Below, one piece after another: positions 28,431-38,127 of a stretch of DNA of 64,000 bases (positions within the stretch are counted from its first letter, which is position 1; every line of letters starts with the position of its first letter). The stretch lies in the NCBI RefSeq assembly GCF_000505665.1, contig NC_023033.1, positions 372,001 to 436,000 of the forward strand, read 5' to 3'. The position numbers and the translations under genes are program-made. Below the pieces are notes generated by a model, which saw only the letters and a list, made by a program, of their open reading frames with translations, was not told the origin of the DNA and did not search any database. Source of the stretch: Thermosynechococcus sp. NK55a (GTDB taxonomy: Bacteria; Cyanobacteriota; Cyanobacteriia; Thermosynechococcales; Thermosynechococcaceae).

Positions 28431-28574
28431 CTAGCTCTTACGGGCGGGTGTCCCCGTGAAGGGCTGTGCTCCTGTGGAAGGATAGTGATCATTCCGCGGG
28501 GTGAAGATGCGTCCAAATGCCTCCATCAAAAAGACCATCATACTTTGCAGTTTCTCCCGTATTGCTCTTAACAT
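28431..28574 (-). CDS. 47-residue protein of unknown function, likely a real small gene
   Basis: An ATG at 28574, preceded by AGGAG eight bases away, opens 47 codons ending at TAG (28431). The protein starts amphipathic and basic (MLRAIREKLQSMM), continues with a hydrophobic helix (VFLMEAFGRIF, about 14-24), and ends with a polar segment, NDHYPSTGAQPFTGTPARK. A helix followed by a YPxTGxQPFxG-type tail is, to my memory, shared by small cyanobacterial proteins, but I cannot name the family. It probably associates with a membrane surface. The ribosome-binding site lies in a hairpin (28584-28603) and a long folded leader precedes it, so translational control is likely. The next gene on that strand is 27.7 kb or further left, past sequence I cannot assign. 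Confidence 0.7.
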   Translation of the reverse strand: MLRAIREKLQSMMVFLMEAFGRIFTPRNDHYPSTGAQPFTGTPARKS

Positions 28575-28821
28575 AGGTCAACTCCTAAAGAAAGTGATTT
28601 AGGCTTCCGCCTGTGGCTGAATGAATGAACACCGCAGGAAAAACTCGAAACTTGCTCTACCGGAGCAACGGGATCGGACTTTGTCTCCGGGCCATTAGGT
28701 ATAGCCCTTTTCCCATGCATGGAACACACTCACAACCGGGAAAGCTCCTATAGGAGAAGATCGTTTTCCCGCCTGCAGCCCATCCATAGAAAAGGACTCT
28801 AAAGACTGTACTTTTAGTATA
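28575..28821 (-). promoter_or_regulatory. Structured leader and promoter of the 47-residue gene, with two competing hairpins at the ribosome-binding site
   Basis: A TATACT (-10 type, 28821-28816) predicts a start near 28808 and a leader of about 230 bases. In it, perfect or near-perfect stems occur at 28737-28771 (CGGGAAA/TTTCCCG enclosing the palindrome CTCCTATAGGAG), 28713-28722 (CCATGCATGG), 28689-28707 (GGGC/GCCC) and 28652-28668 (TTGCTC/GAGCAA). The last two overlap: AGGC(GGAA)GCCT at 28601-28612 and CCTAAA(N8)TTTAGG at 28584-28603. They share three bases and cannot form together, and the second buries the AGGAG. I do not match it to a known riboswitch class. The same spacer also has to hold the promoter of the plus-strand glycosidase gene. 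Confidence 0.5.
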
Positions 28822-28923
28822 AAAAATCAGACCCGTTGCCTGAGAGAGTTTGAGACAATTTTTTATATCCTGAATAAGGAAGTTATTGATTTGTGAAATT
28901 CTGTTCTCAATGAGATTCCACCC

Positions 28924-30483
28924 ATGACATTTCTTCCCCCTCTTTCTGATCTTTCGCTGCGCTCGCAGGTGGCGCAAATGGTGGTTGTGCGAGCCAGTGG
29001 CTACCTCTACGATCGCCAGATTCAGTATCCCGCTTGGGAGCCGCCCCAAAACACCTTAAAACACTGGATTAAAGACTGGGGAGTAGGCGGGGTGATTCTC
29101 TTGGGGGGCAGTGCCGTCGAAGTGGCAGAACGCTGTCAGCAGCTTCAATCTTGGGCGACGATTCCCCTATTACTCGCAGCGGATATTGAGGAGGGGGTCG
29201 GCCAACGCTTCAGTGGTGCGACGCAATTTCCGCCGCCAGCGGCTTTGGGAGCCATTGCCAAAAAGAATCCACAACGGGCGGTTGAGCTGGCTAGGGCAAT
29301 GGGAGCCCACACCGCAGCTGAGGCTTTAGCCATTGGCTTAAATTGGGTGCTTGCCCCAGTGGTGGATGTGAATAACAATCCCGCGAACCCAGTGATTAAT
29401 GTGCGTGCCTTTGGCGAGGAGCCAGACATTGTGAGTGCTCTGGCAACCGCTTTCATCCAAGGGGCACGTACCCATCCAGTGCTAACAACGGCAAAACATT
29501 TTCCCGGCCATGGGGATACGGCAACGGATTCCCATTTGGAGCTACCCGTGATGCCCCACGATCGCGATCGCCTGCAAGCCATTGAATGGCCGCCCTTTAT
29601 TGCTGCCATTGCTGCAGGGGTGGATGCTGTCATGAGTGCCCATGTCCACCTACCTGCCTTGGATGCCGAGCGGCCCGCCACCCTGTCTCCCCCAATTCTC
29701 ACGGGAATTTTGCGCCAACAGATGGGGTTCAGGGGGCTAATTGTCACCGATGCCCTGGTCATGGGGGCGATCGCCAACGCCTACGGTACCGCCGAAGCCG
29801 CCGTCAAAGCTGTAGAAGCCGGTGCCGATATTTTGCTCATGCCCTCAGATCCCCCAGCAGCCATTGAAGCAGTGGTTGCTGCCGTTGAGTCAGGGCGGAT
29901 TCCTTCTGAACGCATTCAGGCTGCCGTAGCCCGCCTCCAAGCTGCAAAGGATCGCCTTCAGCCCTTGGCATTGCAGTTGGACTATTTCCAAACCACACCA
30001 GCAGTTGAGGTGGCCACCACTATTGCCCAGGAGAGTCTTGAGCGTGCCGGCCCCGCCTTGCCAGCAGTGACCTCTGGGGTCAATTGTCTGATTGTGGATG
30101 ATGCCCTACAGGCGAGTTTTTTGAGCCGTACCTCTCCAGCCCTCACCCTGCCTCCCACTTGGGGATTTAGCCAACGACTGGTGGTTGATCAGCAAACACC
30201 CCTGACGATGATTGAGGCCTTGCCCAAGGCACCGACCTTAGTGCAGGTGTTTAGTCGCGGCAATCCTTTCCGAGGCAAAGCGGGTTTAAGTGCGCCAGCG
30301 ATCGCCACCCTCGAACAACTGCAAACCCAAAATCAACTGGCGGGTCTGGTGGTTTATGGCAGTCCCTATGCCTACCAGGAGATAACCCAGCGGCTTCACC
30401 CCAAGGTGCCCCGCGTCTTTAGCTATGGACACTACAGCATTGCCCAAGGTCTGGCGCTGGCGTACTTACTAAAGGTTTCTTGA
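28924..30483 (+). CDS. Glycoside hydrolase family 3, beta-N-acetylhexosaminidase (NagZ) type
   Basis: The 519-residue product has the GH3 N-terminal TIM barrel: QMVVVRASG, LLLAADIEEGVGQRF with the substrate-binding Asp-Glu, LAPVVDVNNNPANPVINVRAFG, AKHFPGHGDTATDSHLELP (about 190-208, the His-Asp loop of NagZ-type enzymes) and LIVTDALVMGAI with the nucleophile Asp. A shorter C-terminal domain (about 370-519) follows. Enzymes with the KHFPGHGDT loop cleave N-acetylglucosamine from peptidoglycan fragments or glycans. No signal peptide is seen, so a cytosolic role in wall recycling is most likely. The ATG at 28924 has no strong Shine-Dalgarno. The next gene begins 77 bases downstream in the same direction. 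Confidence 0.9.
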   Translation: MTFLPPLSDLSLRSQVAQMVVVRASGYLYDRQIQYPAWEPPQNTLKHWIKDWGVGGVILLGGSAVEVAERCQQLQSWATIPLLLAADIEEGVGQRFSGATQFPPPAALGAIAKKNPQRAVELARAMGAHTAAEALAIGLNWVLAPVVDVNNNPANPVINVRAFGEEPDIVSALATAFIQGARTHPVLTTAKHFPGHGDTATDSHLELPVMPHDRDRLQAIEWPPFIAAIAAGVDAVMSAHVHLPALDAERPATLSPPILTGILRQQMGFRGLIVTDALVMGAIANAYGTAEAAVKAVEAGADILLMPSDPPAAIEAVVAAVESGRIPSERIQAAVARLQAAKDRLQPLALQLDYFQTTPAVEVATTIAQESLERAGPALPAVTSGVNCLIVDDALQASFLSRTSPALTLPPTWGFSQRLVVDQQTPLTMIEALPKAPTLVQVFSRGNPFRGKAGLSAPAIATLEQLQTQNQLAGLVVYGSPYAYQEITQRLHPKVPRVFSYGHYSIAQGLALAYLLKVS

Positions 30484-30560
30484 TCTTTTGTGAGGGAATC
30501 CATAGGAAACCCCTATACTGCTTTCACGTCCCTAGAGATACCCCCCTAGGATTTGGTGCC

Positions 30561-31880
30561 ATGATAAAGTTTCCTACGGTGGCTGGCTTGGCAACTCTCT
30601 ACACAGTTGCCACAACCCTAGCGATCGCCCCCATGAGTTTTGCAGCTCCCCAGTCTTGGCTCGATCAACCGCTGCGTAACTGGAATCCCAGCCTGCCTCT
30701 CCTAGACATTCCCCCGCGGGGCAATCCAGATCCCGGTGAGTTGAACCGCTGTCGCAGCACACTGCGTTCTCCTCAATCCATGGCCGATCGCCTGATCCAA
30801 CAGCGGGGCTGGTATCTGGTGGGCACACCCATTCGCCATCAGAATGTGGAAATTATCCTTGGTAATACTAGTTTTGATGGTATGTGTCGCCCGATGGGGT
30901 ATCAGGCCTTTGTTTTTGCCCGGGGACGTTACTTGGGAACATTGTCGCCAAATCTCATGGATTCCCGTGCCGATGGCTCGTTCCTTGGCAAGGTCAAGTT
31001 CCAAAGTGATGGCACCTTCACCGCAGACTTTGCCCGCTATCACCCCAACGATCCCCTCTGTTGCCCTAGTCGCATCAGTACCGTGACCTATCGCCTTGAA
31101 GGGGGACTACTGCCTCTGCCGCGCTTAGTGCCGGTGGTCGTTTCCACACAAGCAACGGGGAATCACCCTCCCGACCTGAGCCTCAGCGGTCCGGACCTCA
31201 GCCTTAGCGGTCAGCGGTGGCGTCTCAGGCGCATCGCTAATGAAGCCGTGCCAGTGGATACCGCCTTCATTGAGTTTGAGGGTGCCAACCGCCGTGCCAA
31301 TGGCTTTACTGGCTGTAATCATTTTAATGGTGGCTACATCGCCAACGGCCCACGTCTCCTTTTTGCCCCCTTAGCAACCAGCCAACGTCACTGTGGCCAA
31401 GAACAGCTTCAGAGTGTGGAAACCCAGATGCTACAGGGCCTCAACCGCACCAACCGCTACCGTATTCAAGGAAATACCCTGCAACTTTTTGAGGGTAATC
31501 GCCTATTGTTGACCTTTGAAGCGGGTGCGACTGCAAGTCCCCTCAGTGGCCGCTGGCAACTTCAGCGCCTCGGGAATCCGCCGCTGCCACCGCGTAATCC
31601 CATGGATACCGTGTTTATTGAGTTTGATCCCAGTGCCCAGCAAGCAACAGGTTTCAGTGGCTGTAATAACTTTACCAGTGGCTACAGCGTCAATGCCCAG
31701 CAATTGCGGTTTTCAGCAGTTGCGACAACGCGGCGAGCCTGTATGGGTCCATGGGCACAAAGGATAGAGATGTCGTTTTTGCAGAGCCTCGAGCAAACGA
31801 ACCGCTACCGCATTGAGGGAAATACATTGACGTTCTATGATGGCGATCGCCCCCTTGCGATGTTTCAGCGAACACCCTAG
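30561..31880 (+). CDS. Exported protein with two META domains
   Basis: The 439-residue product starts with a signal peptide (MIKFPTVAGLATLYTVATTL..., cleavage after FAA near 32). A unique region of about 190 residues follows, then two META domains (about 220-330 and 335-439). Each has the GFTGCNHFNGGY or GFSGCNNFTSGY motif, a TxRxC segment (TSQRHC, TTRRAC) and an NRYRIxGNTLxxF(Y/E)G ending, so they arose by duplication. META domains occur in HslJ-type stress proteins, where their role is unclear. A short direct repeat (PDLSLSG twice) sits just before the first copy. The long in-frame extension upstream of 30561 is not used, because the signal peptide starts at this ATG. It probably acts in the periplasm. 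Confidence 0.85.
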   Translation: MIKFPTVAGLATLYTVATTLAIAPMSFAAPQSWLDQPLRNWNPSLPLLDIPPRGNPDPGELNRCRSTLRSPQSMADRLIQQRGWYLVGTPIRHQNVEIILGNTSFDGMCRPMGYQAFVFARGRYLGTLSPNLMDSRADGSFLGKVKFQSDGTFTADFARYHPNDPLCCPSRISTVTYRLEGGLLPLPRLVPVVVSTQATGNHPPDLSLSGPDLSLSGQRWRLRRIANEAVPVDTAFIEFEGANRRANGFTGCNHFNGGYIANGPRLLFAPLATSQRHCGQEQLQSVETQMLQGLNRTNRYRIQGNTLQLFEGNRLLLTFEAGATASPLSGRWQLQRLGNPPLPPRNPMDTVFIEFDPSAQQATGFSGCNNFTSGYSVNAQQLRFSAVATTRRACMGPWAQRIEMSFLQSLEQTNRYRIEGNTLTFYDGDRPLAMFQRTP

Positions 31881-31907
31881 GGAAGATCTGCCATTGAGTG
31901 ATTCTTC

Positions 31908-32795
31908 ATGACCGAGAAACCTCGTCCCCGCAAAAAAAATCGCCCGACAGCGACCCGCCCTCCTCGCCCCCAGCGACGCACTCCAGCCAAACCAATTCAG
32001 AAGGCACCCCCAACTGCCCCGGTGGAGGATGCCCCCGAACTCCTCTATGGTCGCCATGCGGTGCTCTCAGCCCTTGAAAGTGGCCGTCCCTGCAACCGTA
32101 TTTGGGTGATTCCTTCGCTGCGCTACGATCCGCGTTTTCATCAACGCTTGAATGAAGCCAAACAGCAGGGAGCAATTATTGATACCGTCACTCCGGAGCG
32201 CCTCGATCAACTCTGCCAGCGGGGACGACATCAGGGGATCGCCATTCAGGTGGCTGCCTATAACTATTGGTCCCTTGAGGATCTGTTGGCCAAGGCTGCA
32301 ACCGTGAATCAACCGGTGCTATTGGCCGCTGATGGCATTACGGATCCGCAAAATCTTGGTGCCATGATCCGCACTGCAGAGGCCCTAGGGATGCAGGGGG
32401 TGATTATTCCCCAACGACGGGCAGTGGGTATTACCGCAACCGTGGCCAAAGCAGCCGCAGGCGCCTTGGAGTATTTACCGGTGGCACGGGTGATCAACCT
32501 CAACCAAGCCCTTGAAACCCTGAAGGCAGCGGGCTATTGGATCTATGGCCTCTCGGAGCGCGGCGCTGTGCCCCTACCGAAAATCACCTTTGATCGCCCC
32601 ACCGTTTTTGTGGTTGGCAGTGAAGGGGATGGGATTAGCCTGCAAACGCAAAAGCATTGCGACGAAATTGTTGCCATTCCCTTGGCAGGGCGCACCAGTA
32701 GCCTCAATGCCTCAGTGGCGGTGGGGATTGCCCTCTACGAGATCAGTTGTCAGCGATCGCCCGCTTGGGATTTGACTCAGGGACCCCAGGGCTAG
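31908..32795 (+). CDS. rlmB: TrmH-family RNA 2'-O-methyltransferase (RlmB-like)
   Basis: The 295-residue SPOUT methyltransferase resembles RlmB, which methylates G2251 of 23S rRNA. After a basic, Pro-rich N-terminal tail (1-42) come the RNA-binding domain ([32 protein letters not shown]) and the knotted catalytic domain with [20 protein letters not shown] (about 142-161), [14 protein letters not shown] and [14 protein letters not shown], which bind SAM. Specificity (RlmB or tRNA TrmH) is not certain from sequence. The ATG at 31908 is clear. Its stop shares CTAG with the ispH stop (32792-32795). Confidence 0.9.
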   Translation: MTEKPRPRKKNRPTATRPPRPQRRTPAKPIQKAPPTAPVEDAPELLYGRHAVLSALESGRPCNRIWVIPSLRYDPRFHQRLNEAKQQGAIIDTVTPERLDQLCQRGRHQGIAIQVAAYNYWSLEDLLAKAATVNQPVLLAADGITDPQNLGAMIRTAEALGMQGVIIPQRRAVGITATVAKAAAGALEYLPVARVINLNQALETLKAAGYWIYGLSERGAVPLPKITFDRPTVFVVGSEGDGISLQTQKHCDEIVAIPLAGRTSSLNASVAVGIALYEISCQRSPAWDLTQGPQG

Positions 32796-34000
32796 GACAC
32801 TGTTGCCACAGACCGCAGGGCAAAAATTTTATTGAGAACCTCCTCAACCACCTTATCGGGGGTGGAGGCACCGGAGGTAATGCCAATCGTGATCGGGCGA
32901 TCGGGCAGCCAGTTTTCAGCCACGGTGGGATTCTGATGCAGGGGCTTGTGCTCAATGCGATTTCCCGGCCCAATGCGATCGGCAGAATCAATGTGGTAGG
33001 AGGGAATCCCATGCTCAATGGCAATTTCCTGCAGGTGGGTGGTATTCGAGGAGTTGTAGCCACCTATGACCACCATTAGATCCAAGGGTTCCTTGACCAA
33101 GCTGAGCATTGCATCTTGGCGTTCTTGGGTGGCATCGCAAATCGTATTGAAGCTCATAAAGTGCTCATTGAGGCGATCGGGCCCGTATTTTTGGATCATC
33201 GTACGCTCAAAGAGTTTGCCGATTTGCTCTGTTTCCCCCTTGAGCATCGTTGTTTGGTTGGCAATGCCGACCCGCACCAGATCGCGATCAGGGTCAAAGC
33301 CAGGGGAACAGGCCTTGGCAAACTTGGCCATAAATGCGGCGCGATCGCCCCCCTGGAGGATGTAATCGCAGACATAGCGGGCTTCCTCTAGGTTGAGCAC
33401 AATCAAATACGTGCCGGCAAAGGAACTGGTGGCAATGGTTTCTTCGTGGTTGTATTTACCGTGAATGATCGAGGTGAAACTTACCTTTTTGTGCTTCTCA
33501 ACACTGTGCCACACCTTCGAGACCCATGGGCAGGTGGTATCCACAATCGTGCAGCCGCGCTCATTGAGCAATTGCATTTCTTGGACACTGGCACCAAAGG
33601 CCGGCAAAATCACCACATCCCCCGGGCGCACCTCACTAAAGTCCTTTACCCCATTCACAAGGGGGATAAATTCCACGGCCATTTGCCGTAGGCGCTCATT
33701 CACGGAGGGGTTATGGATAATTTCATTAGTGATCCAAATGCGCTCTGTAGGAAAGTGGGTGCGGGTTTCATAGGCCAGGGCAACGGCACGTTCAACTCCC
33801 CAACAAAAGCCAAAGGCTGCCGCTAAGCGAATCGTCACATCCCCCTGCTGCCAGCGATAGCCATTGGCGCGGATTTGCTGAATCAGAGAACTTTGATACT
33901 CCCCTTGGAGCTGCTGGTTCACTGCCTCGCCGTGGCCAAAGCCTTTGCGGTGGTAGTTTTCTGAACTGTGTAGCGATCGCTTGAATGCGCGGGTATCCAT
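32792..34000 (-). CDS. ispH: 4-hydroxy-3-methylbut-2-enyl diphosphate reductase
   Basis: IspH is the Fe-S enzyme that makes IPP and DMAPP in the last step of the MEP pathway, fed by ferredoxin in cyanobacteria. The 402-residue product has an N-terminal extension like the plant form, then [18 protein letters not shown] with the first Cys. It continues with [33 protein letters not shown] with the second Cys, [15 protein letters not shown] with the third, and [18 protein letters not shown] for substrate. The ATG at 34000 is well placed. It is 41 bases after dxr on the same strand, so both MEP genes form an operon. Its stop overlaps the rlmB stop by four bases. Confidence 0.97.
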   Translation of the reverse strand: MDTRAFKRSLHSSENYHRKGFGHGEAVNQQLQGEYQSSLIQQIRANGYRWQQGDVTIRLAAAFGFCWGVERAVALAYETRTHFPTERIWITNEIIHNPSVNERLRQMAVEFIPLVNGVKDFSEVRPGDVVILPAFGASVQEMQLLNERGCTIVDTTCPWVSKVWHSVEKHKKVSFTSIIHGKYNHEETIATSSFAGTYLIVLNLEEARYVCDYILQGGDRAAFMAKFAKACSPGFDPDRDLVRVGIANQTTMLKGETEQIGKLFERTMIQKYGPDRLNEHFMSFNTICDATQERQDAMLSLVKEPLDLMVVIGGYNSSNTTHLQEIAIEHGIPSYHIDSADRIGPGNRIEHKPLHQNPTVAENWLPDRPITIGITSGASTPDKVVEEVLNKIFALRSVATVS

Positions 34001-34041
34001 TGGTTCTCCTCTGAGGCAATCTGATGGTATTTTGACACACT

Positions 34042-35229
34042 CTAGAGAGCAACCATGGGGCTGACGCCCCGCTGGGCTAACTCCTGCACTGTTGCTCGCG
34101 CCCAGCGATCGGCGGCCAAAATATCCTCTAGGGTGGGATTAGTGATGTTTTGAGCAGAGTAGCGATCGCAGGCCATCTCAATGAGGCGGGGAATCTCAAG
34201 GAACGAAATCGCCTCGGCAATAAAGAGGGCTACCGCCTGTTCATTGGCGGCGTTGAGGACTGCCGGCATGGCCCCCCCAGCACGACCAGCAGCATAGGCC
34301 AGTCCCATACAGGGATACTTTTGGTGATCGGGCGATCGGAAGGTCAAATCCCCCGCCTTCACTAAGTCTAAGGGCGACCAATTGGTGGGGATGCGCTCGG
34401 GCCAAGCGAGGGCATATAACAAGGGCAAGCGCATGTCCGGCCAGCCCAACTGCGCCAGCACCGAGGTATCCTGCAACTCAATCAGGGAGTGGATAATACT
34501 TTGGGGATGGATGACAATCTCGATATTGTCGTAGTCCATGCCGAAGAGGTAATGGGCCTCAATCACCTCTAGGCCTTTATTCATCAAGGTTGCCGAGTCC
34601 ACGGTAATTTTTGGCCCCATCGACCAGTTGGGATGTTTGAGGGCATCGGCCACCGTCACCTGGGCGAGTTTCTCCACTGGCCAATCGCGAAAGGCGCCTC
34701 CTGAGGCCGTGAGAATGATTTTCCGCAGTCCGCCTTCGGGCACCCCCTGCAAACACTGAAAAATAGCGGAGTGCTCAGAATCAGCAGGCAGCAGCTTGAC
34801 ACCGTACTCCTGAAGCAGCGGCAAGACCACAGGACCACCGGCAATTAGCGTTTCCTTATTGGCTAGGGCAATATCTTTGCCCGCTTTAATGGCGGCGATC
34901 GTCGGCACCAGACCGGCACAGCCGACAATGCCCGTGACGACAACTTCGGCATCTCCATAGGCGGCCACCGCTGCAATACCCGCTTCCCCAGCCACTAGTT
35001 GCGGTTTTTGGGGCAGATCAGCCAATGCCGCCTCTAGCTCCGGCAATTGTTCAGGATCGGCAATACTGACAATCTCCGGCTGAAATTGGCGAATTTGGGG
35101 AATCAGTCGCTCCAGGTTGCGCCCGGCAGCAAGGCCAACCACGCGAAAGCGATCGGGATATTGGGCAACAATGTCAAGGGTTTGCGTACCAATGGAGCCG
35201 GTGGAGCCAAGGAGATTGAGTGCCTTCAC
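34042..35229 (-). CDS. dxr: 1-deoxy-D-xylulose 5-phosphate reductoisomerase
   Basis: Dxr converts DXP to MEP with NADPH, the first committed step of the MEP isoprenoid pathway. The 395 residues begin with the NADPH-binding [16 protein letters not shown]. They continue with [16 protein letters not shown], the metal/substrate sites [15 protein letters not shown] (about 147-161) and [13 protein letters not shown], then [23 protein letters not shown] with the His. The start is a GTG at 35229. It is the first gene of the dxr-ispH pair and is divergent from nurA across a 115-base spacer. Confidence 0.97.
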   Translation of the reverse strand: MKALNLLGSTGSIGTQTLDIVAQYPDRFRVVGLAAGRNLERLIPQIRQFQPEIVSIADPEQLPELEAALADLPQKPQLVAGEAGIAAVAAYGDAEVVVTGIVGCAGLVPTIAAIKAGKDIALANKETLIAGGPVVLPLLQEYGVKLLPADSEHSAIFQCLQGVPEGGLRKIILTASGGAFRDWPVEKLAQVTVADALKHPNWSMGPKITVDSATLMNKGLEVIEAHYLFGMDYDNIEIVIHPQSIIHSLIELQDTSVLAQLGWPDMRLPLLYALAWPERIPTNWSPLDLVKAGDLTFRSPDHQKYPCMGLAYAAGRAGGAMPAVLNAANEQAVALFIAEAISFLEIPRLIEMACDRYSAQNITNPTLEDILAADRWARATVQELAQRGVSPMVAL

Positions 35230-35344
35230 AATTTTTGGGAGGGTCAGTGGACACCTTAATATCTACCGCAGGAGGGGACACAAGGCAAACCCATACCTAT
35301 TCCGATGAGAATAGCAACAGGCGTTTCTTGAGTCTTTCCCAGTT

Positions 35345-36523
35345 ATGGTGTTACCCCTTTCCCAACTGCTGCAGCAACTGAATGATAAAAAGGATGAATT
35401 TCTCAGGTATGACACTGCCTTTGCTGAGGTGCGACAGGCCTATCAAGAGGCCCTAGGGAGATGGCAGCAACAAACGATTCCCAAGGTTACCGCTGCCATT
35501 GATCCGCAGATTACCCATTGGGGGGCACGTCCCATTGAACCTTGGAATCAGGGGTGGTGCATTCCCTTGGGGGTACAGTGGCCCCATCGGCAGGCAGCAC
35601 AGGGGTGGGCAATGGCCCAACTCATGGAGGTCACCACTGTTGCGGTGGATGGCTCCCAGATGGTTCCCAGTGAGGAGCTATTTTTGCCCGTGGGTGTGGT
35701 ACAGGCGGGCTGGTTCCTCAATCACCATCGGCGCGATCGCCCCTACGCCAAGGAAATTGCCCTTGAACTGATCACACCAGCGGAACTGCGCCAAGCAGAG
35801 ACAGAACTGGCTCAACCCCAAACATACCGCCTCCACGAGCGCTACATTCACCTGCGCCGTTTTGAACTGGAATTAAAAACGCTACGGGAGCGCATGGCCG
35901 AGGTAACCGCACCCGCGTTGCTACTGTTTGATGGCTCTTTTGTGGCCACGTTTGCGGAGTCCTATACCCCCCAATGGCAGGGGCGATATGTGGCAGCTCT
36001 CTGCCAGACCCTAGAGGCTAGTTGGGAGCAACGGATTCCACTGCTGGCCTACATTGATAGCTCCCAAGCCCGGGATTTAGTGACCCTCTTGGGACATCTG
36101 GATCGCCTCCCCCCTAGCCCGCACCTCTGCGATGCCCAACTCTTGAACACTGTTTTGACCCAGTGGGGCGATCGCTCCCCTCTGTTTATCTGCGATCGCG
36201 GCGGTATCCTTGAAAATTATGGGGCTTGGACCAGGGGTATTGGCTTTTGCTACCTCAAGGCCCATCAAGGCTATCCGGTACGTGTTGAACTCCCCCTGTG
36301 GATCTACGAAGCAGGACTACTGGAGGCGGTGATTCGCTGGCTCTGTGGCGAACTGATTACGGGTCAGGGCTATCCCTATGCCCTTGAGGTTGCCGATCAA
36401 GTGGCCGTTCTCCAGGGGAGCGATCGCCAGGCGTTCCTCAAGCAACTACAAGTCTGGGCAGAGGGCGTAGGCATAGAACTCCGCTTTAGCCGCAAATGGG
36501 TGAGTAAGCAGCAGCGGCGCTAG
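35345..36523 (+). CDS. NurA-domain nuclease
   Basis: The 392-residue product has the NurA fold (PF09376), a 5'-3' nuclease with HerA/FtsK-like helicases in DNA end processing. The Asp motifs are VAVDGSQMVPSEE (about 96-108) and LLLFDGSFVATF (about 197-208), with PLFICDRGGILENYG and YLKAHQGYPVRVELP later on. The acidic residues in the first two would bind manganese. Cyanobacterial members are known and usually stand alone, as here: no HerA gene is beside it. The N-terminus is helical and slightly charged. The ATG at 35345 has a weak ribosome-binding site. Confidence 0.8.
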   Translation: MVLPLSQLLQQLNDKKDEFLRYDTAFAEVRQAYQEALGRWQQQTIPKVTAAIDPQITHWGARPIEPWNQGWCIPLGVQWPHRQAAQGWAMAQLMEVTTVAVDGSQMVPSEELFLPVGVVQAGWFLNHHRRDRPYAKEIALELITPAELRQAETELAQPQTYRLHERYIHLRRFELELKTLRERMAEVTAPALLLFDGSFVATFAESYTPQWQGRYVAALCQTLEASWEQRIPLLAYIDSSQARDLVTLLGHLDRLPPSPHLCDAQLLNTVLTQWGDRSPLFICDRGGILENYGAWTRGIGFCYLKAHQGYPVRVELPLWIYEAGLLEAVIRWLCGELITGQGYPYALEVADQVAVLQGSDRQAFLKQLQVWAEGVGIELRFSRKWVSKQQRR

Positions 36524-36630
36524 CTTTATGGGGGTGAATAGTGCAGCGCCTTTAGTGCTTGTTCCAATTCCCATTGTGACCTTAACAGCCAGTCTTTGCC
36601 CCGCAATGCCGGAACATTTCTAGGGCTTCC

Positions 36631-38016
36631 TCACGGGTCTGACCCGTAGTTTTGTTGGTGGCGTTGCCAGAAGTCTTCCCACCAGCCGCGGGGTTCCTGC
36701 TTGCTGCCTGTGTATTCCGTGGGGCGACCCGTATCACCATCGATGACGAGGCTACCGACATAATCGGCATTGCTATAGACCTTGGCAATTTGATCCTTGA
36801 TGTGGCGCATATCCTTAGCAGAGACAACGCCATTGTCGGTCGCCTTATAGAATTGCACCGTCACACGGATTGGGAAGCGGGGATCTCGCTCGATGGGCAG
36901 GTTATCAATTTCAGTGAAGGGGCCTTCCACCGCGCCATAGCTAATTACTGCCGCCTCTACATTGGAGCGACCAGCGCTGGGTGCGGCTTTCATCAAAGTG
37001 GGGGCGGCCATCGGGAAAAAGGGCATCGCCGGTCGTGGCCACGGGGGCTGCTTCAGAGGCACTTGGATCAGCATCACCATATTCATCCCCGCGGCTTCCG
37101 CTTGGGCAGAGGTCATTTCCCTACCGCCGCTGCTGACGCCAAAATCACTGGCGCGTTGTCCCACCAGACTTGCCCGTTCGCCATTCTTGTTGAAAAATAA
37201 CCGCTGTCCCCAGGTTTGGCCGGCTGCAAAGGCATCCCGCTGATTGTCAATGACAGTGGCACTGGTACCTTGGCGGGTGACGAGAATTGCTAAAACCGCT
37301 GGATTTTTTTCGTAGCTCTGGTAGTTAAAGAGGACGGGGTTAAAGGTGGCTTCCCCTTGGGGTGGAATCGGTAGGAAACAGGCTTGGGCACTCACCAGCA
37401 CATGGCTATCGCGATCCGCCAAAAGGGAGCGCCCATTCCCCGCCCACGAGCGCGGGTTGTGGAGATAGTTGCGGAAGTTACCGAGGAATTCCTTGAGGTT
37501 GACCCGCTGGAGCGACTGGCCCTTTTCATTGCCCACAAAGATAAAGAAGCGTTCGAGGGGAATATCGGCCGTGCGATCGCTAAAGTTGGGAAAGCGAATC
37601 ACTGGCATCAGACTCAGTTCATACCCCTTGGTGCGTGGGTTGTACTGCTGGATTTGAATTGTCATATCGCTGATATTGGGACCCACAGCAGAGTTGTGGT
37701 AGCGAGCCGTGTCTTCCCAGGTGATGTCAAGAATATTCAAGCCATACTGCTGGGCAAGGCGCTGCGCCTCTGGGTTGTGGATCATGCTGCGGGTGCGCTC
37801 AATCACTTCGTGGTAGCGATCGTAGTCAGCCACAGAAACGCGCGGTGGGGGGTCGGGTTGAGGGGATGGGGTTGGGGCTGATTCAATGCCCCAATTGGGT
37901 TGACCTTGGGCGGCAGACAGCCAGTTTTTTCCTGGGGAGAGCAACTCCCCCCCTAAAAGAGGGCCAAGAGCGAGTAAACCAATGAGGCCAAGGGAGAGCT
38001 TGAGGGGCACAGCCAT
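36631..38016 (-). CDS. Conserved exported protein, function unknown
   Basis: The product is about 461 residues from the ATG at 38016, which places a hydrophobic signal-like segment (LKLSLGLIGLLALGPLL, about 5-21) right at the start. An in-frame ATG at 38073 is an alternative. A Pro-rich spacer (PTPSPQPDPPP) follows, then a large globular domain with YNPRTKGYELSLMPVI, FPNFSDRTADIPLERFFIFV and VFLNYQSYEKNP-like segments. A second region (ISYGAVEGPFTEIDNLPIE) and an acidic, Trp-rich tail (GWWEDFWQRHQQN) complete it. I recognise no family. The exported, mostly beta-predicted character suggests a periplasmic or lumenal protein. It is convergent with nurA across 107 bases. Confidence 0.72.
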   Translation of the reverse strand: MAVPLKLSLGLIGLLALGPLLGGELLSPGKNWLSAAQGQPNWGIESAPTPSPQPDPPPRVSVADYDRYHEVIERTRSMIHNPEAQRLAQQYGLNILDITWEDTARYHNSAVGPNISDMTIQIQQYNPRTKGYELSLMPVIRFPNFSDRTADIPLERFFIFVGNEKGQSLQRVNLKEFLGNFRNYLHNPRSWAGNGRSLLADRDSHVLVSAQACFLPIPPQGEATFNPVLFNYQSYEKNPAVLAILVTRQGTSATVIDNQRDAFAAGQTWGQRLFFNKNGERASLVGQRASDFGVSSGGREMTSAQAEAAGMNMVMLIQVPLKQPPWPRPAMPFFPMAAPTLMKAAPSAGRSNVEAAVISYGAVEGPFTEIDNLPIERDPRFPIRVTVQFYKATDNGVVSAKDMRHIKDQIAKVYSNADYVGSLVIDGDTGRPTEYTGSKQEPRGWWEDFWQRHQQNYGSDP

Positions 38017-38127
38017 AGAAGTGTTCTGAATCCTACCCCCTAGCCTAGTCAACGAGACCGACAATCCTGCCATGGTTTCACTTTTTGCAACAGGGTTTTA
38101 CGATCAAAAAGCATCCTTGCCCAGACA

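Noticed and set aside
36582-36833. Minus-strand frame next to the 36631-38016 gene
   Set aside because: It overlaps the end of the exported-protein gene in another frame and has no ribosome-binding site or recognisable fold.
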